In this document: one piece after another, positions 47,058-55,457 of the stretch
Numbering within the stretch: position 1 is the stretch's first letter
Layout: each line of letters starts with the position of its first letter
Assembly (NCBI RefSeq): GCF_044542075.1
Contig: NZ_JBITTU010000004.1
Span: 124,001 to 188,000, forward strand
Length of the DNA stretch: 64,000 nucleotides
Source: Leeuwenhoekiella sp044542075
GTDB lineage: Bacteria; Bacteroidota; Bacteroidia; Flavobacteriales; Flavobacteriaceae
Direction: 5' to 3'
The notes under the pieces: model-generated
Told to the model about the DNA's origin: nothing
Database searches by the model: none
Seen by the model: only the letters and a program-made list of their open reading frames with translations
Program-made: the position numbers and the translations under genes

Positions 47058-49769
47058 TTAAAGTCTTTGATCTGGTGAACGTCGTTTCTCATATTTAAGA
47101 TCGCTCAACACGCTTGATTTTATACCTATAAAGAAATTCCAGGAAGCAAATGTACCAAAAGGGGTCCACGCAAAAGTCATATTAAAACTTTCAAGATCTC
47201 GTGCAAATCGTAATTGTGTAGGTGTAAATTTTCCGGTTGTTAAGTCAACCCCAGAAGATGCTCCCACAAACCAGCGCTCACCTAATTCTACATCTCCACT
47301 AAAGTTTACAGCGTGTGAGGTTATCATATCCTGCCGTGTAAGATTTCCATAATTTACATTATAATTCACGCGTAAATTCCAAGGAATTTTATAATTATAC
47401 AGTTCACGTTTTACATCTTCGTCTTCTTCGCCCTCTTCCTTATCATTAAATTTATTTCTTAGCTGATCACCGTCTTCCCCGAGCAAATTATCGCGCCTGG
47501 CGCCATTACGTGCAGTCTGGGTATCTTCACTGTCATTGTTTTTTTCAAAACTTTTACTGCTAAAAGAATAGCCAAAGTTGGCGCTTGCATTTGTTAATCT
47601 AAATAAACTTCCACCGTTTTGAATATTCAATTTATCAATACGTCTGTTATTGTTATTTAAGGCATACGGGTCTAAAGTCATATTGAAGTTAACACTCAAT
47701 TTACTTTGAATTATAGGAATCGTACCTCGTACCGAAATAGGGCTCAGCTTTAAACTATCTGCCAGAAAATTATAATTAGTCGATATCGCAAGGTTGCTTA
47801 TAAGATCTATTTTTTTAGGCTCTACAGCGGTACTGTCTTTGTCTCTAACTTTAGCTTCTAAAGTATTATTAATACTAAAACTAACCCCACTTGAACTAAA
47901 ATTACCGGGAGCACCATAAAAACCACCATCAAATCTGGAGTAAGTCACCTCACGAGTTAAGTCACCATTAGGATCATCTAATTCTGGAGCTAAGAACGTT
48001 TCATAATACTGATCAAAAGCCGGGTTGTAATTAAAAGAAACTGAAGGTTTAATCACGTGACGTATGGCTTGTATCTTTTTCTCTTCTCCAAAATTAAACT
48101 GGCCGTATAGCGTAGTACCTAAACTTGTACTGAAGTTATAGGTATTAAAACGATCAAAACCATTTATAGTATCCCGAACAATTTCTCGTTGTTCTGTGTC
48201 AAAACTCTGGTTGATGGTTTCAAAAACCCAGCTTTCCTGATAGTTTGTACTTGCAGATACGCTTAAATGCTTAAAAAGTTTAAAGTTTGTTGTAATAGGG
48301 ATGCTGTGTCTTACTCCTAATTCTGCATCTCTAAACATTTGAGCGGTAAAAAATAGACTGTCTGTAGTTTCAAAACGGTTTTCCCCACTACCGGAGTAAT
48401 TGAAGTTGATGTTTTCTATAATTCCTTTTTTAGAGCCGGTCTTTGGCGCAAATGGGTAAATACGATCTACATTTAACTGTAAACTAGGTAAGGTCATATT
48501 AATAACCTGTGTCTGCGTATTCTGCGTATGTCTAGCAGTAAGCGCTAGATTAACTTGTGGTACGGTTTGAAAGGTTTTAGAATAAGATACCGAAGAGCTT
48601 AGTGTGTTTGTAAGTCTACTGGCGACATTGTCAATGTTTGTAGACTGCCTAAAATAGTTACTACTCCCCAAATTCACAGATGCCGAAAATCTCGAATTAG
48701 GGCTCGACTTGGTATCCTGGCTATGCGACCACTGAATGTTGTAGGTGTTTGTTTCGGCAAAATCGGGTAAACCTCGCTCGCTATTGAGTAGTCTTTCGTA
48801 TCTGATATTTACATTTCCGCTAAACTTGTAGCGTTTTCTATAGGCACTGCTTCCGCGCAGTGCATAACTTCCGTTTGTATAGTAATCACCGGTAAGGGTA
48901 AGATCTGCATAATCGCTTAATGCAAAATAATATCCTCCATTTTGAAGAAAATAACCACGCTCGTTATTTTCTCCGGGAGATGGCATTATAAACCCAGAAA
49001 CACTGGTTTCTTTTTCCATAGGAAAGTAAGCAAAGGGCACTCCTAAAGGAATAGGAACATCGTACACAAACATGTTAACCAGGCCGGTAACAATTTTCTT
49101 CCCCGGTACAAATTTCACTTTTCTTGCATAAAAATAATATTCAGGGTCTTCCTCATTCTCACTGGTTGTAAAACGCACGTTGCGCATAAAAACAACGGAA
49201 TCATTAACCCGTTTGCTAACCTCATTTTTAATATAAAATTCCTGTTGCTTTGTACGAGATCCGTAAATAAGCGCTTTTTCGGTTTTAAAGTTATATTTGA
49301 TTGAGTCTGGTTCAACGGTGTTTTGCGCTTGTACAAAAACGGGACCTTGAGTGTAGACACCTGCAGAGTCTAGAATACCTTTAGCAAAAACTACATTATT
49401 TGTATTATCAACAATAATCTGACCGGCTTTTATGTTGATATCTGTGTAATTAATCTCTGCCTCGTTGTATAAATACAGTTTGTTAGTACGTTTATCAAAA
49501 CGTGAATAATCAGTGGCACTGTATTTGACAATATCGGTAAGCGGCTCTCGAGTAGGTGTTATACTGTCTATCTTAGTGCTGTCGCGTTGTGTAAGCGGAA
49601 GCATACTAGTGAGTTGACTGCCTTGAGGTTTATTTACAAGTTTTTTATATGACGTGTCTGCAGGTATGCTTTTTAGTGTATTTACAGATATCTCTTGAGC
49701 CTGTAAAGACCCACAGCAGATAAGGAATACGCCTAGAATTTGCAGTACGATAAGGATCTTTGTTCGCAA
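47058..49769 (-). CDS. lptD: LptD-like LPS assembly outer-membrane protein
   Basis: About 903 residues from a TTG at 49769, chosen because it gives a clean signal peptide (RTKILIVLQILGVFLICCGS, then LQAQ). Starts at ATG 49883 or 50027 add a non-signal-like leader; 50027 would even run into the divergent amidase gene. After the signal comes an OstA/LptA-like beta-jellyroll (about 60-250: LYNEAEINYTDINIKAGQI, VFAKGILDSAG). The rest is a long LptD C-terminal barrel with repeated aromatic strands and PLGVPFAYFPMEKETSVSGF. LptD inserts LPS at the outer leaflet. An acidic, D/E-rich insert (EDTQTA...EEGEEDED) lies near the end. Confidence 0.88.
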   Translation of the reverse strand: MRTKILIVLQILGVFLICCGSLQAQEISVNTLKSIPADTSYKKLVNKPQGSQLTSMLPLTQRDSTKIDSITPTREPLTDIVKYSATDYSRFDKRTNKLYLYNEAEINYTDINIKAGQIIVDNTNNVVFAKGILDSAGVYTQGPVFVQAQNTVEPDSIKYNFKTEKALIYGSRTKQQEFYIKNEVSKRVNDSVVFMRNVRFTTSENEEDPEYYFYARKVKFVPGKKIVTGLVNMFVYDVPIPLGVPFAYFPMEKETSVSGFIMPSPGENNERGYFLQNGGYYFALSDYADLTLTGDYYTNGSYALRGSSAYRKRYKFSGNVNIRYERLLNSERGLPDFAETNTYNIQWSHSQDTKSSPNSRFSASVNLGSSNYFRQSTNIDNVASRLTNTLSSSVSYSKTFQTVPQVNLALTARHTQNTQTQVINMTLPSLQLNVDRIYPFAPKTGSKKGIIENINFNYSGSGENRFETTDSLFFTAQMFRDAELGVRHSIPITTNFKLFKHLSVSASTNYQESWVFETINQSFDTEQREIVRDTINGFDRFNTYNFSTSLGTTLYGQFNFGEEKKIQAIRHVIKPSVSFNYNPAFDQYYETFLAPELDDPNGDLTREVTYSRFDGGFYGAPGNFSSSGVSFSINNTLEAKVRDKDSTAVEPKKIDLISNLAISTNYNFLADSLKLSPISVRGTIPIIQSKLSVNFNMTLDPYALNNNNRRIDKLNIQNGGSLFRLTNASANFGYSFSSKSFEKNNDSEDTQTARNGARRDNLLGEDGDQLRNKFNDKEEGEEDEDVKRELYNYKIPWNLRVNYNVNYGNLTRQDMITSHAVNFSGDVELGERWFVGASSGVDLTTGKFTPTQLRFARDLESFNMTFAWTPFGTFASWNFFIGIKSSVLSDLKYEKRRSPDQRL

Positions 49770-49816
49770 TGGGATTAGTACTATTTTTGTAAATGAAAGG
49801 GCAAAAACCAATGTGC

Positions 49817-49824
49817 CAAAATTA
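49817..49824 (-). promoter_or_regulatory. -7 promoter element for the LptD-like gene
   Basis: On the minus strand: TAATTTTG, a perfect TAnnTTTG box, 47 bp before the proposed TTG start. Its position downstream of the ATG at 49883 supports the shorter reading frame. Confidence 0.45.
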
Positions 49825-49907
49825 CATCTATTTTTTAGAAGCCATAAGTAATGAAGATTAAAAATGGCTTTGTAAAATTGCATGATATTAAATGACGTTC
49901 CCCAAAT

Positions 49908-50987
49908 ATGAAAACGAATATATCTTATATAATTGTATTTACCTTGAGTTTGCTGTTTAGCAATTCTTTTTCTAATGATAAACCTGCTGATTTTAAGAAG
50001 TTTGTAGTGGTTATTGATGCCGGTCACGGTGGTAAAGATCCCGGTAAACCTTCAAAAACCGGTGTTAGAGAAAAGGATGTTGCACTAAAAATCGCTTTAT
50101 TAATAGGTGAAGAATTAGGTAGAAATAAAGAGATCGAAGTTTTATATACTCGTAAAACAGATGTTTTTGTTGAATTAGATCGTCGAGGTGAAATTGCAAA
50201 TAAGGCAAAAGCAGACCTTTTTATCTCTATACATTGTAATGCGCACACGTCTCAGGCTTCTGGTGCAGAGACCTATGTATTGGGTTTACACCGAAACAAC
50301 ACCAATTTTGAAGTTGCTAAGGCCGAAAACGAAGTGATTTTTCTGGAGGATAATTACGAAGAGAAATATGCGCAGTATAATTTAAACTCTCCAGAGTCTT
50401 TAATAGGTCTTACGCTTATGCAAGAAGAGTTTTTAGACCAGAGTATCCAATTAGCAAGCTTAGTTCAGGATAACTTTAGAGAAAAGTTAAATCGCAAAGA
50501 TCGTAGTGTAAAGCAGGCAGGTTTTGTGGTTTTACATCAAACCGTGATGCCAAGTATTCTTATCGAAACTGGGTTTATTACTAATAATGAGGAAGGTAAA
50601 TATCTAAATTCTTCAACCGGACAAAAAGAAATAGCTCACGCTATAGCTACAGCAATTGAGGAGTATAAAGGTAATGTAAGCGCAAATGATTTTCTAGGGA
50701 TAACTAAAGTTGTTCCTGCTGTTGAGGTAAAAGATATTGTTTCAGATAGTGAAGTTTACATGGTTCAGATTGCAGCAAGCAGTAAAAGTGTTGAGCCTAA
50801 ATCATATAATTTTAAAGGATTAGCTGAAATTACTAGGGCTAAAGAAGGAAAGCTATATAAATACTATTATGGTGATACTTCTAATTATAGTGATATTCAG
50901 CGTAAACTTTCCGAAGCTAAATCTAAAGGTTATAAATCTGCTTATATTGTAAGCTTTAAAAATGGGGTAAAGCGAAAGGTCAACTAA
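49908..50987 (+). CDS. N-acetylmuramoyl-L-alanine amidase with SPOR-like C-terminus
   Basis: 359 residues with a signal peptide (MKTNISYIIVFTLSLLFSNS). The Amidase_3 domain (about 32-255) has zinc ligands His40 (VIDAGHGGKDPG), Glu55 (REKDVALKIA) and His109 (FISIHCNAH), and catalytic Glu220 (SILIETGFI). The C-terminal about 80 residues (VYMVQIAASSKSVE...YKSAYIVSFKNG) resemble a SPOR-type peptidoglycan-binding domain. It cleaves the stem peptide from MurNAc in the periplasm, probably during division. It is divergent from lptD and 77 bp upstream of the MCE gene. Confidence 0.94.
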   Translation: MKTNISYIIVFTLSLLFSNSFSNDKPADFKKFVVVIDAGHGGKDPGKPSKTGVREKDVALKIALLIGEELGRNKEIEVLYTRKTDVFVELDRRGEIANKAKADLFISIHCNAHTSQASGAETYVLGLHRNNTNFEVAKAENEVIFLEDNYEEKYAQYNLNSPESLIGLTLMQEEFLDQSIQLASLVQDNFREKLNRKDRSVKQAGFVVLHQTVMPSILIETGFITNNEEGKYLNSSTGQKEIAHAIATAIEEYKGNVSANDFLGITKVVPAVEVKDIVSDSEVYMVQIAASSKSVEPKSYNFKGLAEITRAKEGKLYKYYYGDTSNYSDIQRKLSEAKSKGYKSAYIVSFKNGVKRKVN

Positions 50988-51033
50988 GTTATAAATAAAA
51001 GTTAGCGTCGTAAGTCCTAATAGATTTTATTCC

Positions 51034-51041
51034 TAAATTTG
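51034..51041 (+). promoter_or_regulatory. -7 promoter element for the MCE operon
   Basis: TAAATTTG, a perfect TAnnTTTG box, 23 bp before the TTG start at 51065, indicating a promoter separate from that of the amidase gene. Confidence 0.5.
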
Positions 51042-51064
51042 AAGCTCATCAAAAATAGTACACA

Positions 51065-52015
51065 TTGAACATTTCTAGAGAGGTAAAAACAGGTCTGTTA
51101 GCCGTTGTGGCAATAGCTCTTTTAATTTTTGGTTATAGCTTCTTAAAAGGCAATAATCTTCTTCAAAATGACCGTACATATTATGCCGTTTATGATAATG
51201 TAGAAGGTCTTTCACCCGGTTCTAGTGTTACTATAAATGGTCTTGCGGTAGGTAAAGTTTTATCTATAGATTTTGCAGATCAGCAAGGTAAGTTGTTAGT
51301 TACCTTTAATGTGAAAAACGATTTTCAATTTTCAAATAGCAGTAAAGCCCAAATTTATGGAGGTGGTTTAATAGGAGGAAAGTCCCTTTCTATAGTTCCT
51401 GATTATGAGCGTGGGGAAGTTGCTAAATCTGGTGATACCCTAGAAGGTACCATTGATGAGGGTATTTTTGAACTGGTAAATGAGCGATTAACTCCATTAC
51501 AGAAAAAAGTAGAATCTGTAATAAATAGTACAGACTCTGTATTAACAGGCGTTGCTGATGTTTTAGACAAGGATACTAGAAAAAATTTACGTGCTGCAAT
51601 TGCGGATATTACTCAAACAGCAGCATCTTTTAAGCAAGCGTCACAGGGATTGAATAAATTATTATCTGATAATGATCAGAAATTAAGCCGCACATTTACT
51701 AATCTAGATGAAATGTCTGCTAATTTTAACCAGATGAGCGATAGTCTTTCTCAGGTTAATGTAGGTCAGCTTGTAACTAAAATGGAAGATATGATTGCAG
51801 AAGTAGAAAGCATCACATCTAAGATAGATAATGGCGAGGGTAGTTTAGGACAGTTAATTAATGATAAAGATATGTACAATAATCTCGAACGTGCTACAAA
51901 GCAGATGGAAGAGCTTATGCAAGACATAAAACTTAATCCTAAACGTTACGTACATTTTTCAGTTTTCGGTAAAAATCCGGGTCCCTACAACGAACCGAAA
52001 GATTCACTTAAATAA
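51065..52015 (+). CDS. MCE/MlaD-family lipid transport protein
   Basis: 316 residues starting at TTG 51065; an in-frame stop at 51056 and the NISREVKTGLLAV start leave no other choice. An N-terminal transmembrane anchor (about 9-26) is followed by the MlaD beta-barrel (about 35-115: YAVYDNVEGLSPGSSVTING, IYGGGLIGGKSLSIVPDYERG). A long helical C-terminal region comes next (about 130-300, repeated LDE/NQMSDSLSQ-type heptads). MCE proteins form hexameric rings that carry phospholipids across the periplasm. The MlaE/MlaF partners are not in the window. It is 5 bp before the Fe-S gene. Confidence 0.93.
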   Translation: MNISREVKTGLLAVVAIALLIFGYSFLKGNNLLQNDRTYYAVYDNVEGLSPGSSVTINGLAVGKVLSIDFADQQGKLLVTFNVKNDFQFSNSSKAQIYGGGLIGGKSLSIVPDYERGEVAKSGDTLEGTIDEGIFELVNERLTPLQKKVESVINSTDSVLTGVADVLDKDTRKNLRAAIADITQTAASFKQASQGLNKLLSDNDQKLSRTFTNLDEMSANFNQMSDSLSQVNVGQLVTKMEDMIAEVESITSKIDNGEGSLGQLINDKDMYNNLERATKQMEELMQDIKLNPKRYVHFSVFGKNPGPYNEPKDSLK

Positions 52016-52020
52016 ATTAA

Positions 52021-53364
52021 ATGCAATACCTTCCTAATATATTGTTCATAATCGCATTAGCGATTGGAGTTGTTTTTTTTGCTAAAAACGTTCAAAAGCT
52101 AATCCGCAATATAAAATTAGGCCGCGATGAAGATCGAAGCGATAACAAGTCACAACGCTGGCGAAATATGGCTAAGATTGCCTTAGGGCAGTATAAAATG
52201 GTACGAAGACCAGTCTCGGGCATAATTCATGTACTCGTATATCTGGGATTTATTATCATCAACATTGAAGTTCTTGAGATTGTAATTGATGGTATTTTTG
52301 GAACCCATCGTATATTCAGTTTTATGGGTGGTTTTTATAACTTCCTAATAGCTGTTTTTGAAATTTTTGCACTCCTTGTTTTAGTAGGCGTTATCATATT
52401 CTGGATACGTCGTAATATTTTGCACATAAAGCGTTTTCTAAATCGCGAAATGAAGGGTTGGCCTAAGTTAGATGCTAATCTTATTCTGTATTTTGAAGTG
52501 GTACTAATGCTGTTATTCTTAACGATGAATGCAGCAGATTATATGCTTCAGGTAAAAGGAGCAGAACATTATGCAAGTGCTTCGGGTATTTTAGGATCTT
52601 TTCCTGTGAGTCAGTTTATAGCACCTTTATTTGAAGATATGAGTATATCTTCATTAATACTTGTGGAGCGCACTGCCTGGTGGATTCATATTTTAGGAAT
52701 ACTTGTATTTTTAAATTACCTATACTATTCTAAACATTTACATATTTTACTTGCTTTTCCAAATACATATTTTGCAAGATTAAAGCCGCAGGGGCAGTTT
52801 GATAATTTAGATGCGGTCACACAAGAAGTAAAATTAATGATGGATCCCGATGCAGATCCTTATGCAATGCCAGAAGAAGGTGCGGCTGATGAAGTGCCGG
52901 CAAAGTTTGGTGCTAGTGAAGCGACAGATTTGAGCTGGGTTCAGTTATTAAATGCATATACTTGTACCGAGTGTGGTAGATGTACTAGTGAATGTCCTGC
53001 AAATCAAACCGGAAAATTACTGTCGCCACGTCGCATAATGATGGCTACACGTGATCGTCTTGAAGATATAGGGAAAAATATTGATGCTAATAAAGGAACC
53101 TTTCAGGATGACGGGAAACAATTATTAGATGACTATATTACCCGTGAAGAATTATGGGCGTGTACCACTTGTAATGCTTGTGTAGAGGCTTGTCCGGTGG
53201 GTATAAATCCACTTTCTATTATTATGGATATGAGGCAGTATCTTGTAATGGAGCAGAGCGCGGCGCCTACAGATTTGAATAATGCAATGACCAATATTGA
53301 AAATAACGCAGCACCATGGCCTTTCAATCAAATGGATCGTGCAAATTGGATCAACGAAATTTAG
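52021..53364 (+). CDS. Membrane-bound Fe-S oxidoreductase subunit (NarI/HdrC-like, EMO-type)
   Basis: 447 residues. Five to six transmembrane helices (about 3-20, 66-90, 104-130, 155-175, 218-236) with membrane-embedded histidines (H70, H223, H239/H241) suggest a NarI-like haem b domain. The soluble C-terminus has two complete 4Fe-4S motifs: C315-C318-C321-C325 (CTECGRCTSECPAN) and C381-C384-C387-C391 (CTTCNACVEACPVG). With the CCG-domain protein encoded two genes downstream, the set resembles the halves of the ETF:menaquinone oxidoreductase EtfD/EMO or of HdrDE-type enzymes. It probably passes electrons to menaquinone; the donor is unknown. Confidence 0.88.
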   Translation: MQYLPNILFIIALAIGVVFFAKNVQKLIRNIKLGRDEDRSDNKSQRWRNMAKIALGQYKMVRRPVSGIIHVLVYLGFIIINIEVLEIVIDGIFGTHRIFSFMGGFYNFLIAVFEIFALLVLVGVIIFWIRRNILHIKRFLNREMKGWPKLDANLILYFEVVLMLLFLTMNAADYMLQVKGAEHYASASGILGSFPVSQFIAPLFEDMSISSLILVERTAWWIHILGILVFLNYLYYSKHLHILLAFPNTYFARLKPQGQFDNLDAVTQEVKLMMDPDADPYAMPEEGAADEVPAKFGASEATDLSWVQLLNAYTCTECGRCTSECPANQTGKLLSPRRIMMATRDRLEDIGKNIDANKGTFQDDGKQLLDDYITREELWACTTCNACVEACPVGINPLSIIMDMRQYLVMEQSAAPTDLNNAMTNIENNAAPWPFNQMDRANWINEI

Positions 53365-53397
53365 AAACCAACCAATAAATTTTAAAATAGAGAACTC

Positions 53398-53832
53398 ATG
53401 AAAAAAGAGGAAGTGGACAAAATGTTAAGTGAAAAGCTGCAGGATGGGGAACATGTAAGCCCGGTTTTGCCAGAAGGAGTGAAGAACTACCTCATTGATA
53501 TTGATGGGACCATTACTGAAGATGTTCCTAACGAGGAGCCTGAGCGTATGGGAACATGTGAACCTTTCCCAGACGCATTAGCAACCTTAAACAAATGGTA
53601 TGATGAAGGTCATATTATATGCTTTTTTACTTCTCGTACCGAAGATCATCGTGAAGTAACCGAAAATTGGTTAAACAAGCATGGTTTTAATTATCATAGC
53701 CTTTTAATGGGGAAACCCCGAGGAGGTAATTATCACTGGATAGATAATCACTTAGTGCGTGCAACTCGCTACAAAGGAAAATTTACAGATCTTGTTGAAA
53801 AAGATGTAACTATAGAAGTGTTTAAAGACTAA
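53398..53832 (+). CDS. Small HAD-like phosphatase (sometimes labelled phosphoheptose isomerase)
   Basis: 144 residues. HAD motifs in order: motif I YLIDIDGTITED (DxDGT), motif II CFFTSRTEDH, motif III Lys in LLMGKPRGGNY and motif IV HWIDNHLV. There is no cap domain of note. Flavobacterial proteins of this kind are, to my recollection, sometimes named phosphoheptose isomerase, but no SIS domain is present, so that name should not be used. It lies between the two Fe-S genes (33 and 34 bp gaps), so it is probably co-expressed with them. Substrate unknown. Confidence 0.8.
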   Translation: MKKEEVDKMLSEKLQDGEHVSPVLPEGVKNYLIDIDGTITEDVPNEEPERMGTCEPFPDALATLNKWYDEGHIICFFTSRTEDHREVTENWLNKHGFNYHSLLMGKPRGGNYHWIDNHLVRATRYKGKFTDLVEKDVTIEVFKD

Positions 53833-53866
53833 ACTTTTAAGAACTAATAGGAATAAAAATTAGATT

Positions 53867-54658
53867 ATGGCAGAAGCTATCAAGGTACCTACGATGGCAG
53901 AATTTATGGCACAAGGCAAATCTCCAGAGGTTCTCTTCTGGGTAGGCTGCGCCGGAAGTTTTGACGACAGAGCAAAAAAAATAACAAAAGCTTTTGTAAA
54001 ATTATTAGCAAAGGCCGGAGTAGAATTTGCTGTATTGGGTACCGAAGAAAGCTGTACCGGCGATCCTGCAAAACGTGCTGGTAACGAATTTTTATTTCAA
54101 ATGCAGGCGGTAACTAATATTGAGGTTCTTAATGCGTATGACGTTAAGAAAATCGTTACTGCGTGTCCGCATTGTTTCAATACAATAGCTAATGAATATC
54201 CGGGACTAGGCGGTAATTATGAAGTTCTACACCACACTCAATTTTTAAAATCATTAATTGATGAAGGTAGACTTACTGTTGAAGGTGGTAAGTATAAAGG
54301 TAAGCGAATTACCTTTCACGATCCTTGCTACTTAGCTCGTGCTAATCGTATTTACGAGGCTCCGCGAGATTTACTTCGTAAATTAGAGGTAGAGCTTGTT
54401 GAGATGAAACGCTGCAAAACAAAAGGTTTCTGTTGTGGTGCTGGTGGCGCTCAAATGTTTAAAGAGCCAGAGCCGGGTACAAAAGATGTTAATATAGAGC
54501 GTACAGAAGAAGCTTTAGAAATTAAACCAGATGTTATCGCTGCGGGATGTCCTTTCTGCAATACTATGATGACTGACGGAGTTAAAAATAAGGAAAAAGA
54601 AGATTCTGTAGAAGTTTTAGATATTGCAGAGATGATCGCAAATGCAGATGATCTTTAA
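53867..54658 (+). CDS. CCG-domain (HdrB/GlpC-like) Fe-S protein
   Basis: 263 residues, soluble, with two CCG-type cysteine-rich domains. Domain 1 has C28, C63 (EESCTGD, a single Cys where CC is usual), C100 and C103 (ACPHCFN). Domain 2 has C154 (HDPCYLARAN), C189-C190 (GFCCGAGGAQMF), C228 and C231 (AGCPFCNTMM). Such domains bind noncubane 4Fe-4S clusters in HdrB and related quinone-linked enzymes. It should form a complex with the membrane Fe-S protein encoded at 52021. A hairpin terminator ends the operon. Confidence 0.92.
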   Translation: MAEAIKVPTMAEFMAQGKSPEVLFWVGCAGSFDDRAKKITKAFVKLLAKAGVEFAVLGTEESCTGDPAKRAGNEFLFQMQAVTNIEVLNAYDVKKIVTACPHCFNTIANEYPGLGGNYEVLHHTQFLKSLIDEGRLTVEGGKYKGKRITFHDPCYLARANRIYEAPRDLLRKLEVELVEMKRCKTKGFCCGAGGAQMFKEPEPGTKDVNIERTEEALEIKPDVIAAGCPFCNTMMTDGVKNKEKEDSVEVLDIAEMIANADDL

Positions 54659-54680
54659 AGAATCTAAAGCAAGAAATTTT

Positions 54681-54712
54681 AAAAAGCATCGGTTTTACCG
54701 ATGCTTTTTTTA
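54681..54712 (+). terminator. Rho-independent terminator of the Fe-S/HAD/CCG operon
   Basis: A 13-bp perfect stem, AAAAAGCATCGGT at 54681-54693 with ACCGATGCTTTTT at 54697-54709, with a 3-nt loop and a T tail. Confidence 0.92.
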
Positions 54713-54959
54713 TTTAGAATTTGGGGTCTAGTTTTTGATATAAGCTAAGTAGAAATTTAAAATTTTCCATCTGACTCTAAATTACTTATTCATTAAATAA
54801 TTATGATTAAAATAATCTTAGAGAACTCTTGAGATAATTCTAGATACTTTAAATTGTAATAATTACATTTTTAAAAATTTTGAAGGCTTTTAACATTATC
54901 TTTTTTAATGACCGCCTTTATATACATTAAGTTTGTGCTATTAATTTTTATATACATTT
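54713..54959. other. AT-rich intergenic region, no gene seen
   Basis: About 250 bp of strongly AT-rich DNA without a supported coding frame or RNA fold. A possible -7 element TAAGTTTG lies at 54928-54935, 24 bp before the next ATG, without a clear -33 box. Nothing else was recognised. Confidence 0.5.
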
Positions 54960-55445
54960 ATGTTAATTCCTTTTCAAGATTTACCTGCTAATTCCCGACT
55001 TTGGATTTATCAAAGTGACCGCAAATTTACTGAGGAAGAACTTGCTAAACTTCAAGAACTATTAGAGAACTTTCTAAAAGAGTGGACCGCTCACGGAGCA
55101 AGTTTAAATGCCGGTTACGAGGTAAAATATGATCGATTTATTGTAATAGGGCTTGATCAAAGTGCAAGCGCTGCAAGTGGGTGTTCTATAGATACGCAAG
55201 TGCGATTTATACAACAAATTGAAAAAGAGTTTGAAGTAGAATTATTAGATAAAATGAATGTCACTTACATTCAAAATGATCGAGTGCATTTTAAGCCTTT
55301 AGCAGATTTTAAGAAAATGGCAAAAGAGGGTGCTGTAGGTAAAAAAACCATTGTATTTAATAATCTCGTAAATACTAAAGAAGAATATCTAGAATTTTGG
55401 GAAGTACCTGCAATAGAAAGCTGGCACAATCGTTTCTTTAAATAA
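54960..55445 (+). CDS. Conserved flavobacterial protein of unknown function
   Basis: 161 residues, soluble, no signal peptide. Homologues are, to my recollection, sometimes labelled ABC transporter ATPase, but no Walker A, signature or Walker B motif exists and the length is too short, so that label is wrong for this sequence. Distinct segments include DLPANSRLWIYQSDRKFTEE, FLKEWTAHGASLNAGYEVKY, GLDQSASAASGCSIDTQVRF and NLVNTKEEYLEFWEVPAIES, then WHNRFF. The Ser/Ala/Cys-rich loop could be functional. It lies 12 bp before the GH3 fusion gene and may be co-transcribed with it. Confidence 0.78.
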   Translation: MLIPFQDLPANSRLWIYQSDRKFTEEELAKLQELLENFLKEWTAHGASLNAGYEVKYDRFIVIGLDQSASAASGCSIDTQVRFIQQIEKEFEVELLDKMNVTYIQNDRVHFKPLADFKKMAKEGAVGKKTIVFNNLVNTKEEYLEFWEVPAIESWHNRFFK

Positions 55446-55457
55446 AATATACCGCTT

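Noticed and set aside
54932..54960. TTTG at 54932 with TACATTTA at 54953 as a promoter for the 161-aa protein
   Set aside because: The -7-like box overlaps the start codon, so transcription would begin inside the gene. The TAAGTTTG at 54928-54935 is a better, though weak, candidate.
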